Both the position numbers and the translations under genes were made by a program. Shown one piece after another: positions 1 through 9,804 of a DNA stretch of 64,000 nt. The stretch lies in the NCBI RefSeq assembly GCF_011089875.1, contig NZ_JAANAS010000001.1:124001-188000 (forward strand), in the 5' to 3' direction. Each line of letters opens with the position of its first letter. Within the stretch, counting starts at the first letter, position 1. Source of the stretch: Psychroflexus maritimus. Lineage in GTDB: Bacteria > Bacteroidota > Bacteroidia > Flavobacteriales > Flavobacteriaceae. The notes below the pieces were generated by a model. The model was not told where the DNA came from, ran no database searches, and worked only from the letters and a program-made list of their open reading frames with translations.

Positions 1-1188
1 TACCAACATAGAATCAAAGAAGGGTGAAATTTTCACCCCTTGGTATATGCTTCCAGCATCTAATCGAATTCCAAAACCAGAAGCACTTCTGTAAGTGGTA
101 ATGGTACCATAATCAGGCTGAAAGTTATTTGTAGGGTCTTCGGTAGTAATTCTGCACTGTACAGCAAACCCATTAAGTTGTAACTTTTCCTGACTTTCAA
201 TAGCTATTTCTGGGCTAGAAAGCTTGTAACCTCCCGCCACATAAAGCTGGGTTTTGATTAAATCTACATTGGTAACTACCTCGGTTACTGTATGTTCAAC
301 TTGAATTCTTGGATTGACTTCAATAAAATAAATACTTCCGTCATCATCCACTAAAAATTCTACCGTTCCAACATTGTTATAATCAACAGCTTTACAAATT
401 TTAACTGCATAGGCATAAAGCTTGTGCTTCACTTCGTCATCAAGCCCGAAGGAAGGAGCAAACTCAATTACTTTTTGGTAACGTCTTTGAACAGAGCAGT
501 CTCTTTCAAAAAGATGAACTACATTACCATGATTATCGGCAACAATCTGAATTTCAATATGTTTTGGGTTTTCAACAAATTTTTCTAAGAAAACGGTTTC
601 ATCACCAAAAGCATTTTTTGCTTCTCTTCTAGATTCATTAAATGCATTTTCTAATTCATTAATAGAGCGTAATACACGCATTCCTCTTCCCCCGCCTCCA
701 GAAGCGGCTTTGAGCATCAAGGGAAAACCAATACGTTCTGCTTCTTCTTTGGCTAAAGCCAATGAGATGAGGTCTTTTTTATTACTTTCAATAATAGGGA
801 CATTTGCTTCAATAGCCACTTTTTTAGCGGTAATTTTATCTCCCAAGGCTTTGAGCACAGCTACATCCGGGCCTACAAAAATAATTCCATGAGCTTGACA
901 AGCTTCTGCAAAGTTGGGGTTTTCAGACAAAAAACCATAACCAGGATGAATGGCATCTACCCCATTTTCTTTAGCCACACGTATAATTTCTTCACTATTT
1001 AAATAAGGCTTTAAAGGTTCATCGTCATTACCAATTTGATAGGATTCATCAGCTTTATAACGGTGTAAAGAATACCGGTCTTCAAAAGTGTAAATTCCAA
1101 CGGTCCGGATGCCCATTTCTGTACAAGCTCTAAATATTCTAATAGCAATTTCTCCTCGGTTAGCGACTAATACTTTATTGATGTTCAT
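1..1188 (-). CDS. pyc: Pyruvate carboxylase, N-terminal biotin carboxylase part (cut by window edge)
   Basis: An open frame of 396 codons runs from an ATG at 1188 to the left edge without a stop, so the gene is incomplete here. It starts MNINKVLVANRGEIAIRI, the classic biotin carboxylase N-terminus. It has the glycine-rich ATP-grasp loop (KAASGGGGRGM, near residue 160) and the EVNPRIQVEHTVTE active-site segment (near 290). FEDRYSLHRYKADE and RSASGFGIRLDAG are typical of pyruvate carboxylase rather than of acetyl-CoA or propionyl-CoA carboxylase subunits. The full enzyme carboxylates pyruvate to oxaloacetate with ATP and biotin in the cytoplasm. The carboxyltransferase and biotin domains should lie to the left of the window. 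The gene diverges from gpsA over a 225-base gap. Confidence 0.9.
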   Translation of the reverse strand, partial: MNINKVLVANRGEIAIRIFRACTEMGIRTVGIYTFEDRYSLHRYKADESYQIGNDDEPLKPYLNSEEIIRVAKENGVDAIHPGYGFLSENPNFAEACQAHGIIFVGPDVAVLKALGDKITAKKVAIEANVPIIESNKKDLISLALAKEEAERIGFPLMLKAASGGGGRGMRVLRSINELENAFNESRREAKNAFGDETVFLEKFVENPKHIEIQIVADNHGNVVHLFERDCSVQRRYQKVIEFAPSFGLDDEVKHKLYAYAVKICKAVDYNNVGTVEFLVDDDGSIYFIEVNPRIQVEHTVTEVVTNVDLIKTQLYVAGGYKLSSPEIAIESQEKLQLNGFAVQCRITTEDPTNNFQPDYGTITTYRSASGFGIRLDAGSIYQGVKISPFFDSMLV

Positions 1189-1413
1189 AATTATTTTGTT
1201 CAATTTTTAATTACTGAAAGTGTTTAAAAATAGAAAAATAATAGCAAGCCTTAAAACAATTTAAGAACTAAAATACTAGCGAAGCTAACAATTATGAATT
1301 TGATTTTAAAGACTAAGTTTTTGATATAGTTTTATATTCTTTTTAAAAAAACTACGAATACGATTGAGATTTGCTAATTTTACTTATTTTCGAACCCAAA
1401 ATAATTGATTAAC

Positions 1414-2418
1414 ATGAACACCACTCAACCTAACTTTTCGGTTATTGGAGGCGGAAGCTGGGCAACTGCTATTGTAAAAATGCTTTCTGAAAATCTTGAT
1501 CAAATAACTTGGTATATGCGAAATAATGAAGCTATTGACCATATACTGATGCATTCTCATAACCCCAATTACATTAGTTCTGTTGAATTTGATACAGATA
1601 AGTTAATTTTAACTAACGATATTAACAAGGCAGTCTTAAACGCTGATGTACTCATTTTTGCCATTCCATCTGCATTTTTAAACGAAGCCTTAAATCAAAT
1701 AAAAGTAAACTTTAAAGACAAAATTATCTTTAGTGCTATAAAAGGAATTGTTCCTGAGAGTTACTTGATTGTAGGTGAGCATTTTAACGAAAAGTACAAA
1801 ATTTCTTACGATAACATTGGTGTAATCACCGGGCCTTGTCACGCAGAAGAAGTTGCGTTAGAACGTCTCTCCTATCTTACAATTGCCTGTGCTAATGAAG
1901 ATAAAGCTAATTTGGTTGCACAATACATGAGTAGTGACTACATTAAATGTAAAATTACTGAAGATGTAATTGGCACTGAATACGCCGCTGTGTTGAAAAA
2001 TATTTATGCCATTGCCGCTGGTATGGCTCATGGTTTGGGCTATGGAGATAATTTTCAGAGTGTTTTGATGAGTAATTCTATTCGTGAAATGAAGCGATTT
2101 ATTAAAAAACGCTACAAAATGAAAAGAAACATTAATGATTCTGCCTATTTAGGTGATTTATTAGTGACCGGCTATTCCGTTTTTAGTAGAAATAGAATGT
2201 TTGGAAACATGATAGGTAAAGGCTACACCGTAAAAAGTGCACAATTAGAAATGAATATGATTGCCGAAGGATATTATGCGGTAAAAAGTGCTTACATCAT
2301 CAACAATTCTTCAAAAAAGAAAACCAAAACACCTATTATTAATGCCGTTCATAAAGTACTTTACGAAAACAAAAATCCAAGAAAAGTTTTCAAGAAATTA
2401 AGTGATAAAATGGATTAA
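1414..2418 (+). CDS. gpsA: NAD(P)H-dependent glycerol-3-phosphate dehydrogenase
   Basis: A 334-residue protein of the usual GpsA length. The N-terminal Rossmann fold carries GGGSWATA (residues about 11-18). The middle has the family segment EYAAVLKNIYAIAAGMAHG with the catalytic lysine, and further on YLGDLLVTGYS and SRNRMFG. It reduces dihydroxyacetone phosphate to sn-glycerol 3-phosphate for phospholipid synthesis. An in-frame TTG lies at 1405, but the ATG at 1414 gives the expected N-terminus and is preferred. The last 108 bases are copied at 14458-14565 with a single mismatch. The base sequence just after the stop resembles the end of uup, the gene beyond that second copy. Confidence 0.92.
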   Translation: MNTTQPNFSVIGGGSWATAIVKMLSENLDQITWYMRNNEAIDHILMHSHNPNYISSVEFDTDKLILTNDINKAVLNADVLIFAIPSAFLNEALNQIKVNFKDKIIFSAIKGIVPESYLIVGEHFNEKYKISYDNIGVITGPCHAEEVALERLSYLTIACANEDKANLVAQYMSSDYIKCKITEDVIGTEYAAVLKNIYAIAAGMAHGLGYGDNFQSVLMSNSIREMKRFIKKRYKMKRNINDSAYLGDLLVTGYSVFSRNRMFGNMIGKGYTVKSAQLEMNMIAEGYYAVKSAYIINNSSKKKTKTPIINAVHKVLYENKNPRKVFKKLSDKMD

Positions 2419-2474
2419 CTTTTTCTTACATTATCATAGATAAATCCCAACATTCGAAAGATTTATCTTTGAAT
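2419..2474 (-). pseudogene. Decayed copy of the uup 3' end
   Basis: Read leftward, this strip encodes a tail like KSFECWDLSMIM followed by a stop. The C-terminus of the uup gene at 14568 is KSDEWLELSMKMEE. Aligned without gaps, the 56 bases after the gpsA stop match the 56 bases after the gpsA-tail copy at 14565 at about 38 positions. The strip sits at the same distance and in the same orientation from a gpsA tail as in the second copy. I read it as a remnant of an ancestral gpsA/uup convergent junction. The similarity is seen directly; the origin is inferred. Confidence 0.6.
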
Positions 2475-2598
2475 TTTAAATTTATCTAAACAAGTTAAGT
2501 GTTATATTTTTTTTTATAGGCTTAGTGCAAAAATAAATCCATGCTTTTTTGTGAAAATAATTATAAGTAGCTTTGAACTTTAAAGTAAATGTAGTTGT

Positions 2599-3606
2599 AT
2601 GAAAATTTTACTAAGTTTAACTAGCGTATTTCTGTTTCTCAACATTGGCTATGGTCAAGTTGATACAGTGAAAGTTAAAAGTGGAGATGTGCTGTATGGA
2701 AAAGTAAAAAAAATAAATTCTGGGGTTTTAGTCCTAAAAACTTCTTACAGTGATAGCGACTTCCGGATTGATTTTGAAGATGTTACCAAAATCCACATTC
2801 AAAAAACCTGCTTTGTCATGTTAAGCCATGGAAGAAGAAGAACAGGAAAAGTGAATTCTGAAGCTGTAAATCAAGTAAGTATTACTTCTGAAACTCATCA
2901 AAAAGAAAGCTTCCAGCTTAGTGAATTAATACGGCTTGAAATACTTGAAGACGTTCTCTGGAAACGTTTTAGTGGTAATTTTGATGTAGGGTACAATTTA
3001 ACGCGGGCAAACAATGCTGCGCAATTAACCTTTTCTGGTGGCTTCTATTACAAAGGACCAAAATGGTACATGAATACCGATTTTAATAGTTTAAGGTCTA
3101 GACAAGATAATATTGATAAAATTGAAAGGACTAACGCTCAAGTAGAAGTAAAAAGAATTTTACTTAAAAAATGGTATTTATTAAGCTCTTTTGGATATTT
3201 ATCAAATACACAACAAGCATTAAACAGCAGGTATCTTTATCGTTTAGGAGCTGGACGCTATTTAGTTACAAACAATAAATTACTTTTAGGGTTATCTATG
3301 GGTGTAAATTACAATATGGAAGATTTTGTGGAAGAGTCTAAAGAATCTACTGAGACTTTTATTAGTGCAAATTTAAATTTATTTAACTTCAAGGATGTTG
3401 AATTGGTAAGTAGAATTGATTTTTTTCCAAGTTTATCTGAAAGCGGAAGAAGGAGATTAGATTATATGATTGATGCTAAATACAAACTGCCTATGGATTT
3501 TTATATAAAAGCAGGGCTTCAATTTAACTATGACAACCAGTCTAAAGTATCTGGTAGCAATTTAGATTACATTTTTACAACTGGATTTGGCTGGGAGTTT
3601 AATTAA
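2599..3606 (+). CDS. DUF481-family outer-membrane protein
   Basis: A 335-residue protein with a signal peptide (MKILLSLTSVFLFLNIGYG, cleaved near 19). A short beta-rich N-terminal region (VKVKSGDVLYGKVKKIN, about residues 24-110) resembles the small barrels that precede DUF481 domains. Residues about 120-335 alternate polar and aromatic strands and end in GFGWEFN with a terminal aromatic-N, as expected of an outer-membrane beta-barrel. Function is unknown for the family. Its stop codon directly abuts the stop of the convergent efflux gene at 3607 with no base between them, so no terminator can fit there. It lies in the accessory block between the two gpsA tails. Confidence 0.75.
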   Translation: MKILLSLTSVFLFLNIGYGQVDTVKVKSGDVLYGKVKKINSGVLVLKTSYSDSDFRIDFEDVTKIHIQKTCFVMLSHGRRRTGKVNSEAVNQVSITSETHQKESFQLSELIRLEILEDVLWKRFSGNFDVGYNLTRANNAAQLTFSGGFYYKGPKWYMNTDFNSLRSRQDNIDKIERTNAQVEVKRILLKKWYLLSSFGYLSNTQQALNSRYLYRLGAGRYLVTNNKLLLGLSMGVNYNMEDFVEESKESTETFISANLNLFNFKDVELVSRIDFFPSLSESGRRRLDYMIDAKYKLPMDFYIKAGLQFNYDNQSKVSGSNLDYIFTTGFGWEFN

Positions 3607-5016
3607 TTATAATTCCCATCCGCCGCCAAGAGCAGCATACAAATTAACATAAGCATTTAATAGTTGTCTCCTTGTTTCTGAATAATTAAGTTCAGACTCA
3701 AAAGCTTGCCGCTGTGATTCTAAATATTCTAAGTAGCTAGTAACCCCCTTATCATAGCGCTCACCAGACAAAAACTGGGCGTTAATAGACGCATCTAAGC
3801 GTTGCTTTCTAGCTTTTAGTTGCTCTTTTAAAGTAGAGATTTCCACCAATGCATCTTCAACCGACCTAAACGCATCTAACACTGTTCGTTCGTAGGCAAG
3901 TAAGGCTTGTCTTGTTTTACTTTCTTCAATATTGACTTGTCTTTGTAAACGACCAAAATTAAAAAGTGGAGCTAAAAGTGAGCCACCAATATTCCATGCT
4001 AAAGGCCCATCTGTAAGCATTGATAACTCGTTAGAAGCTCCTCCTACCAGTCCAGTTAAACTTATATTGGGTAACAAATTAGCTTTAGCAGAACCTGTTA
4101 ATGCATTCTGGGCAATTAAATTTTGCTCAGCGGCAACAATATCCGGGCGTCTTGCCAATAAATCACTTGGTAAGCCTGATGGAATTGTAATGGTGGTATC
4201 AATGGCAAGTAAATTAGTTGATGTAAGAATACGGCCAGGGTTTGCTCCAGTTAATTGGCTAATTCGATGTTCTGTTTGCGCAATAAGCCTTCTCCAAAGC
4301 GGAACAGCTTCAGCTGCAACAGCCCGTTTAATTTCTGCTTGATTTACATCAATTTCTGCAATAATTCCTTTTTCATATCTACTTTCAATAATTTGGAGAA
4401 CACTATCTCGAAGCGCTAAATTACGTTCAGAAATCTCAAGGCGATTTTGGTAATCCAAAAGAAGGAAGTAATTAGTAGCAACAGCCGAAACTAAACTTAA
4501 TTTAGTGGCTCTATAACCTTCTTCGCTTTGAACAACACGAGCCTTTGCTGCTTCGTTTAAGCGTCTAAATTTTCCCCAGAAATCAATTTCCCAATTTGCA
4601 AAGGCAACCGCATAAAAGTTTTTTTGAGTTTGGGGAAGAACAACTCCTTGAAAATTTCCATTTGAAGCACCTGCATCAACACCAATAGAAGGAAGCATAG
4701 CAGAACGCTGAACAACTAAGCCGTCTTGTGATTGAATTATTGTTTCTGCGGCAATATTTAAATCCTGATTATAGACTAAAGATTTTTGGATTAAACTATC
4801 TAAAACAGCATCTTGAAATAAGTTGAAAAAACCAATATTATTGATACTGTCTTCACTTAAATCTTTTGTATTGATAGTATTGAATTCAGGTTGGATTTCT
4901 TCTTCAAAATAAAACTGATTTGGAACTTCTACCTGAGTTCCTTTATAATTCTTTCCAGATTTACAACCAATTACAACAACTGAAGCAAAAATAATATATA
5001 AATACTTACAATTCAT
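3607..5016 (-). CDS. TolC-family outer-membrane efflux lipoprotein (NodT type)
   Basis: Outer-membrane channel of a tripartite drug or solute efflux pump, 469 residues. The ATG at 5016 is preferred over an upstream ATG at 5055. It gives a lipoprotein signal ending VVVIGC (lipobox Cys at residue 18) and starts one base after the stop of the pump gene. The two-fold repeated helical hairpin typical of outer-membrane factors is visible as long heptad-rich stretches, with LPSIGVDAGASNG in the first half and LLPNISLTGLVGGAS in the second. LLARRPDIVAAEQNL is a well-conserved segment of the family. It is the third gene of the adaptor-pump-channel operon, transcribed leftward. Confidence 0.92.
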   Translation of the reverse strand: MNCKYLYIIFASVVVIGCKSGKNYKGTQVEVPNQFYFEEEIQPEFNTINTKDLSEDSINNIGFFNLFQDAVLDSLIQKSLVYNQDLNIAAETIIQSQDGLVVQRSAMLPSIGVDAGASNGNFQGVVLPQTQKNFYAVAFANWEIDFWGKFRRLNEAAKARVVQSEEGYRATKLSLVSAVATNYFLLLDYQNRLEISERNLALRDSVLQIIESRYEKGIIAEIDVNQAEIKRAVAAEAVPLWRRLIAQTEHRISQLTGANPGRILTSTNLLAIDTTITIPSGLPSDLLARRPDIVAAEQNLIAQNALTGSAKANLLPNISLTGLVGGASNELSMLTDGPLAWNIGGSLLAPLFNFGRLQRQVNIEESKTRQALLAYERTVLDAFRSVEDALVEISTLKEQLKARKQRLDASINAQFLSGERYDKGVTSYLEYLESQRQAFESELNYSETRRQLLNAYVNLYAALGGGWEL

Positions 5017-5017
5017 T

Positions 5018-8000
5018 TTATTTGCTTTTAGGTTCAATTTTTCTATCATTTTCAAAACCAGCTAGTTTACCAATAAGAACAAATAACATTGGATACAATA
5101 ACACCCCTATGATTGTAGCTACCCCCATACCACCAAGAAGAGCCACCCCCATTACCTTTCTGGCTTCGGCTCCAGCTCCAGAGGCTAAAATTAAAGGCAA
5201 AACACCTAATAAAAAAGAAAATGTAGTCATTAAAATAGGTCTAAATCTAAGTTTTGCGGCTTCTACTGCTGCATCAAATAAACTTAGTCCTTCATCAAAT
5301 TTAATTTTAGCAAACTCTACTATTAAAATGGCATTTTTGGCCGCCATAGCGATTAGCATGACCAAAGAAATTTGTGCAAATATGTTTGTCATATAGCTAT
5401 CACTAAAGAAACGAGCAATGTATAAAAACATAAAAGCCCCCATCAAAGCAAAAGGAGTTCCTAGAAGAATAGCTAATGGCATACTCCAGCTTTCATATTG
5501 AGCAGCTAGAATTAAAAACACAAACAATAGTGAAAAACTAAATATAATAGATAATTGACCAGAGGACTTTTTTTCTTGATAACTCATGGCATTCCAACTA
5601 TAAGTGAGGTTTGAAGGTAGGCTTAATTCAGCTACTTCTTCTAGCGCATCTAAAGCCTGTTTTGAACTGTAACCTGCAGCAGGTGCACCTGTTACTTCAG
5701 CAGCTCGAAGCATATTAAACCGTACCGTATAATCGGGACCTGCATCAGGAACGACTTTTACAAAATTAGCCAAAGGTATAGAAACCCCTTTTTTATTTTG
5801 CACAAAGAATAAATTTAAGTTATCCTCGTCTTGCCTATATTCTGGTTCTGCTTGGACATAAGCTTTATAGAGACGACCATATTTTGAAAAATCATTGACA
5901 TAAACACCTCCTAAAAATGCTGCAAACGTGTTATAAACATCTCCAATCGCAACATCAGCTTTCAAAATCTTATCATTATCCAAAATAATTCTTCGTTGAG
6001 GTACATTAGCTTGAAAAGTTGTAAAAGCTGAAGCTATTTCAGGACGCTTTTGCGCTTCACTAATAAACTTATAGGTTTCTTCTGCAAGATAAGAAGGTTT
6101 GTTTCCGCTCTTATCCTGTATCATTAAACTAAATCCTGAGCCGTTACCTAATCCAGGAATGGCTGGAGGTCCAAAAGCAAAAGCCTGTGCTTCAATAATT
6201 GTTGAGGTAAGACCTTTATTTGTTCTTTTGATGATATCATTCACCCCTAGCTCACGGTCATCCCAATTTTTTAATTTCACAAACAAAAAAGCACTATTAG
6301 GAATCATGGCTCCAGAAAGTACGCTATAACCAGTAACAGAAGTGACGTAATCTATATCTGCTTCTTGCATGAGTTGGTCCTCAATTTTCTGAACTACAGC
6401 ATCGGTTCTTTGGGTTGATGCTGCATCAGGTAACTGAACATTAACAAAATAGTAGCCTTGATCTTCTTCAGGCAAAAATCCTCCAGGAACTAATTTCCCT
6501 AAGAAACCAGCTGCTACAACTGTTATTAAGAGATAAATAACTCCTCGGGTTAGCTTTTTAGCAATGGCACTTGTTGCATTACCGTATGAACGTGTACTTT
6601 TATCAAAAAATGAATTAAAAGATTTAAAAAAACGACCCAACAGGCCTTTGTTTTCGGTAGGCTTTTTCATTAGCAATGAACATAATGCCGGACTTAAACT
6701 TAAGGCATTGATTGATGAAAAAACAACAGAAACGGCTATTGTTATTGCAAACTGTTGGTATAACTTCCCGGTAATTCCTGCCATTGCAGCTACAGGAATA
6801 AAAACAGCAACCATTACTAAAGTTGTTGCTATAATAGGCCCTGTCACTTCTTTCATCGCTGCTGAAGTTGCTGCTTTGGGGTTCATTCCCTTTTCAATAT
6901 TTACTTGCACTGCTTCAACAACTACAATAGCGTCGTCAACAACAATACCAATAGCCAAAACTAGACCTAAAAGCGACAAGGAATTTATGGTAAAACCCAG
7001 TAAAGGAAAAAACATAAATGCAGCTACTAAAGAAACAGGAATAGCTAATGTAGGAATTAAGGTTGCTCTCCAATCTTGTATAAAAAGATAAACTACTAAA
7101 ATAACAAGTATTAAAGCAATTACTAAAGTTTCAATAATCTCGTTTATTCCAGCTACTATGGGTTCTGTTGCATCTAGAGAAACATCATAAGCTACATCTT
7201 CTGGAAATGATGAGGCTAATTTATCCATAACTTGATTAACCTCTTTTGCTAAAGTTACGGCATTTGTACCAGGAGACTGATAGATAGCTATTGCAGCTGA
7301 TGCTTTTCCATTAGTTCTAGAAAATGAATCATAATTTTCATTCCCTAATTTAATTTCGGCAATGTCTTTCATCCGGATTTGGCTACCATCTTCGGAAGTT
7401 CTAATAACAATATTTTCAAACTCACTTTCATCAATAAGTTGTTCAGGTAGCCTAACGGTGTAAGTAAAATCGGTTCCCTCTGGCGCAGGTTCTGCACCAA
7501 ATTTTCCAGCAGGTGCAACCACATTTTGCTGTTGAATTGCTTTCACAATTTCTGGAACGGCAATATTTAATTTTGCTAAACGATCTGGTTTTACCCAAAT
7601 TCGCATCGAGTAATCGCTTGCTCCTAAAACTTGAACTCTTCCAACACCCTTTATCCTAGCTAACTCATCTTGTATATTAATAAGTGAATAATTCCCCAAA
7701 AAATCTCCATCATAAGTTTCATTAGGTGAAGTAATCGATAATAGCATTAATATACTACTCATTGTTTTTTTAGTAGTAACGCCAATACGTTTTACCTGTT
7801 CTGGTAATTTTGGTGTAGCAGTTGCTACTCTTGCTTGAGAAAAAACTGTATTCATATCTGGGTCGGTACCCAAATCAAAAGTTATTTCAAGACTCATGCT
7901 GCCGTCGTTTGCATTGGTAGATTTCATGTAAAGCATATTCTCTACACCATTTAACTGTTGCTCTAACGGAGTTGCTACAGAAGACTCTACAGTGGTAGAA

Positions 8001-8170
8001 TTTGCCCCAGAAAAAAGCGTACTTACACGAACTACTGGCGGGGTTATGTCTGGGTATTGCTCTACAGCTAGTCCCAAAATGGATGCGCCGCCAACAATTA
8101 CCATAAACAATGAAATAACAATAGCAACAATAGGCCTTCTTACAAAAAATATATCTTTTTGTTCTTTCAT
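5018..8170 (-). CDS. RND multidrug efflux pump, AcrB/MexB-like (HAE1)
   Basis: Inner-membrane proton-driven transporter of 1050 residues, the normal length for AcrB-type pumps. N-terminal FFVRRPIVAIVISLFM is the first transmembrane helix, followed by the QYPDITPPVV porter segment. The proton-relay aspartates are present in GIVVDDAIVVVE (TM4) and the partner lysine in AMAAKNAILIVEFA (TM10). The HAE1 signatures around GFLPEEDQGYYFV and the trimer docking region look complete. The adaptor gene ends three bases upstream and the channel gene begins one base downstream, so the three are almost certainly one transcript. Substrate cannot be told from the sequence. No TetR, MarR or two-component regulator is adjacent. 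Confidence 0.95.
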   Translation of the reverse strand: MKEQKDIFFVRRPIVAIVISLFMVIVGGASILGLAVEQYPDITPPVVRVSTLFSGANSTTVESSVATPLEQQLNGVENMLYMKSTNANDGSMSLEITFDLGTDPDMNTVFSQARVATATPKLPEQVKRIGVTTKKTMSSILMLLSITSPNETYDGDFLGNYSLINIQDELARIKGVGRVQVLGASDYSMRIWVKPDRLAKLNIAVPEIVKAIQQQNVVAPAGKFGAEPAPEGTDFTYTVRLPEQLIDESEFENIVIRTSEDGSQIRMKDIAEIKLGNENYDSFSRTNGKASAAIAIYQSPGTNAVTLAKEVNQVMDKLASSFPEDVAYDVSLDATEPIVAGINEIIETLVIALILVILVVYLFIQDWRATLIPTLAIPVSLVAAFMFFPLLGFTINSLSLLGLVLAIGIVVDDAIVVVEAVQVNIEKGMNPKAATSAAMKEVTGPIIATTLVMVAVFIPVAAMAGITGKLYQQFAITIAVSVVFSSINALSLSPALCSLLMKKPTENKGLLGRFFKSFNSFFDKSTRSYGNATSAIAKKLTRGVIYLLITVVAAGFLGKLVPGGFLPEEDQGYYFVNVQLPDAASTQRTDAVVQKIEDQLMQEADIDYVTSVTGYSVLSGAMIPNSAFLFVKLKNWDDRELGVNDIIKRTNKGLTSTIIEAQAFAFGPPAIPGLGNGSGFSLMIQDKSGNKPSYLAEETYKFISEAQKRPEIASAFTTFQANVPQRRIILDNDKILKADVAIGDVYNTFAAFLGGVYVNDFSKYGRLYKAYVQAEPEYRQDEDNLNLFFVQNKKGVSIPLANFVKVVPDAGPDYTVRFNMLRAAEVTGAPAAGYSSKQALDALEEVAELSLPSNLTYSWNAMSYQEKKSSGQLSIIFSFSLLFVFLILAAQYESWSMPLAILLGTPFALMGAFMFLYIARFFSDSYMTNIFAQISLVMLIAMAAKNAILIVEFAKIKFDEGLSLFDAAVEAAKLRFRPILMTTFSFLLGVLPLILASGAGAEARKVMGVALLGGMGVATIIGVLLYPMLFVLIGKLAGFENDRKIEPKSK

Positions 8171-8172
8171 AA

Positions 8173-9303
8173 TTATTTGGTCAAAAATTGCGACTTAAAC
8201 TCAACAAGTTCTGGATTAACTTTCACGCTATCTTTAACCATTTGCAAGCCTTCATAAAGGATTTTATCTTCTGGTTTTAAATTAGATACCACGTAAAAGT
8301 CTTTGTATTTTTCCTTAATATTAATTCTAGTTTTTTCTGCTCTATTCGCTTGATTTATTTTAAATACACTAAAATTTCCTTGCACTTCACTAACACATCT
8401 TTTGGGAATAAGCAATGCATTTGATAATTCAGAAACGCCTAAACGTGCTCGTGCAAATTGTCCAGGTTTAATCAGGTGCTTTTTATTTGGAAAAATTGCT
8501 TGAACAAGGATTGCTCCAGTAATATTATCTACTTCTCTATTTATGAACTTAATTTTTCCTAATTCTGAAAAAACACTACCATCGCTTAAAACAAGACGTA
8601 AAGGCAATTCTAAGAGCTTTGACTGATTTTCTTGGCTACGTTTAGAAAAAGCTAAATAATCATTTTCTGTAATAAAAAACTCAACACGAATAGAATCGAT
8701 TACAGAAACAGTGGTAAGGATTTTATTATCGGTTGCTCTTCCTATAAACTCCCCAACTTGAACAAGGGTTTTACCTACTACTCCGTCAACTGGCGATTGA
8801 ATACTTGCATAGCTTAATCTCAAGTTACTTATGTTTAAGTTGGCTTTAGAGGAATTAACTAAGGCTTCAAGAGCTTTAGATTCTGCCTTTGCAGCATCCA
8901 ATTCTTTTTGACTTACAGCATTAATTTTTGCTAAAGGTTCTATCCTATTTAAATCGCTAATAGCGCGCTGCAGATTCACTTTGTTTCTTTCGAGTTGATT
9001 TTCTGCTTTTATGACGGCTTCTCTTAAGGGTTCAGCATCAATTTTATAGAGTTGTTGTCCTTTTTTAACAAAACCTCCTTCTTGAAATGTTTGGGCTTCT
9101 AAAAAACCCTCATTTCTAGCTCTAACAGATACATCTCTATAACCATAAACCTGAGCAACAAAGTCTTTTTCTATAATTATATCTTCTTGAATTGGTTGAA
9201 CTACTTTAACCTTTAAATCAGGCTGAGGTTCAGCAGTTTTTTCCTGATCACAACCAATAAAAACAGAAATTAATAAGACTAAACCAATGTATTTTTTTTC
9301 CAT
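8173..9303 (-). CDS. RND efflux periplasmic adaptor (membrane fusion protein), lipoprotein
   Basis: An AcrA/MexA-type adaptor of 376 residues with a lipoprotein signal (VFIGC, lipobox Cys near residue 18). Its domains follow the family order. First come a barrel-sandwich half (VRARNEGFLEAQTFQEGGFV) and a long alpha hairpin (about residues 95-155). The second lipoyl half follows (LSYASIQSPVDGVVGKTLV), then a beta-barrel and a membrane-proximal domain. It bridges the inner-membrane pump and the outer-membrane channel encoded just downstream. It is the first gene of the operon. The upstream gap to the RiPP fragment contains A/T runs but no promoter I would name with confidence. Confidence 0.92.
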   Translation of the reverse strand: MEKKYIGLVLLISVFIGCDQEKTAEPQPDLKVKVVQPIQEDIIIEKDFVAQVYGYRDVSVRARNEGFLEAQTFQEGGFVKKGQQLYKIDAEPLREAVIKAENQLERNKVNLQRAISDLNRIEPLAKINAVSQKELDAAKAESKALEALVNSSKANLNISNLRLSYASIQSPVDGVVGKTLVQVGEFIGRATDNKILTTVSVIDSIRVEFFITENDYLAFSKRSQENQSKLLELPLRLVLSDGSVFSELGKIKFINREVDNITGAILVQAIFPNKKHLIKPGQFARARLGVSELSNALLIPKRCVSEVQGNFSVFKINQANRAEKTRINIKEKYKDFYVVSNLKPEDKILYEGLQMVKDSVKVNPELVEFKSQFLTK

Positions 9304-9408
9304 GATGGATTTAAATCAAAATATTATGTTACAATTTTACAAACTTTATAATAAAGTAAAAAAATAAAATTGAGTATTTTTTTTAAAAATACGCTTAATT
9401 CTAAAAAT

Positions 9409-9804
9409 TTAACAACAAAAACACAATGAGGTTGAATGTTTTTTACTGAAAATCAAATCATTCAACTTTACTTTAGATGGTGTAATTATTGTTTCAGGTA
9501 TCTTTAAGCCAACAGAATTTGCAATATTTAAATAATTTAGTTCATTAGGGTAACGTTTAAAATAATCACCAAAATATTTTTTTGTTTGAGTCTGAAGTGC
9601 TAAAAAAATATAGTTTTTAATTATTATAAGTTCTTTTTCTAGAAATTCAACTTCTTGTGAAGTTTTATCATCTAAATTTTTCAAGTCTATTAAAAGATTA
9701 ATATCCCCTTTTCTGTGAATAAAATATTTCACATCATTGATATTAATGATTTTTTTATTTACAGAAATAGAAAAATATGAATTAGCAATTTCTATATCTA
9801 TCAA
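9409..9804 (-). pseudogene. Truncated ATP-grasp peptide maturase fragment (grasp-with-spasm type)
   Basis: A 131-residue open frame beginning at a TTG, not an ATG. The frame is open a little further upstream, to about 9855, without a usable start. The content matches the N-terminal half of ATP-grasp RiPP maturases: NDVKYFIHRKGDINLLIDL, then a FLEKELIIIKNYIFLALQ helix. Next come KKYFGDYFKRYPNELNYLNIA and GLKIPETIITPSKVKL, the usual lead-in to the ATP-grasp fold. The ATP-binding domain itself is absent; the frame stops after SLCFCC and the next gene is the efflux adaptor. The expected first 50-60 residues are also missing. It is therefore an internal fragment and probably non-functional. Family assignment is from remembered motifs, not a search. 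Confidence 0.6.

Noticed and set aside
3932-4342. 136-codon rightward frame opposite the TolC-like gene
   Set aside because: Antisense shadow of a clear gene; no start signal or family pattern.
6564-7091. 175-codon rightward frame opposite the RND pump gene
   Set aside because: It mirrors the membrane-helix coding region of the pump on the other strand. Its product has no recognisable pattern.
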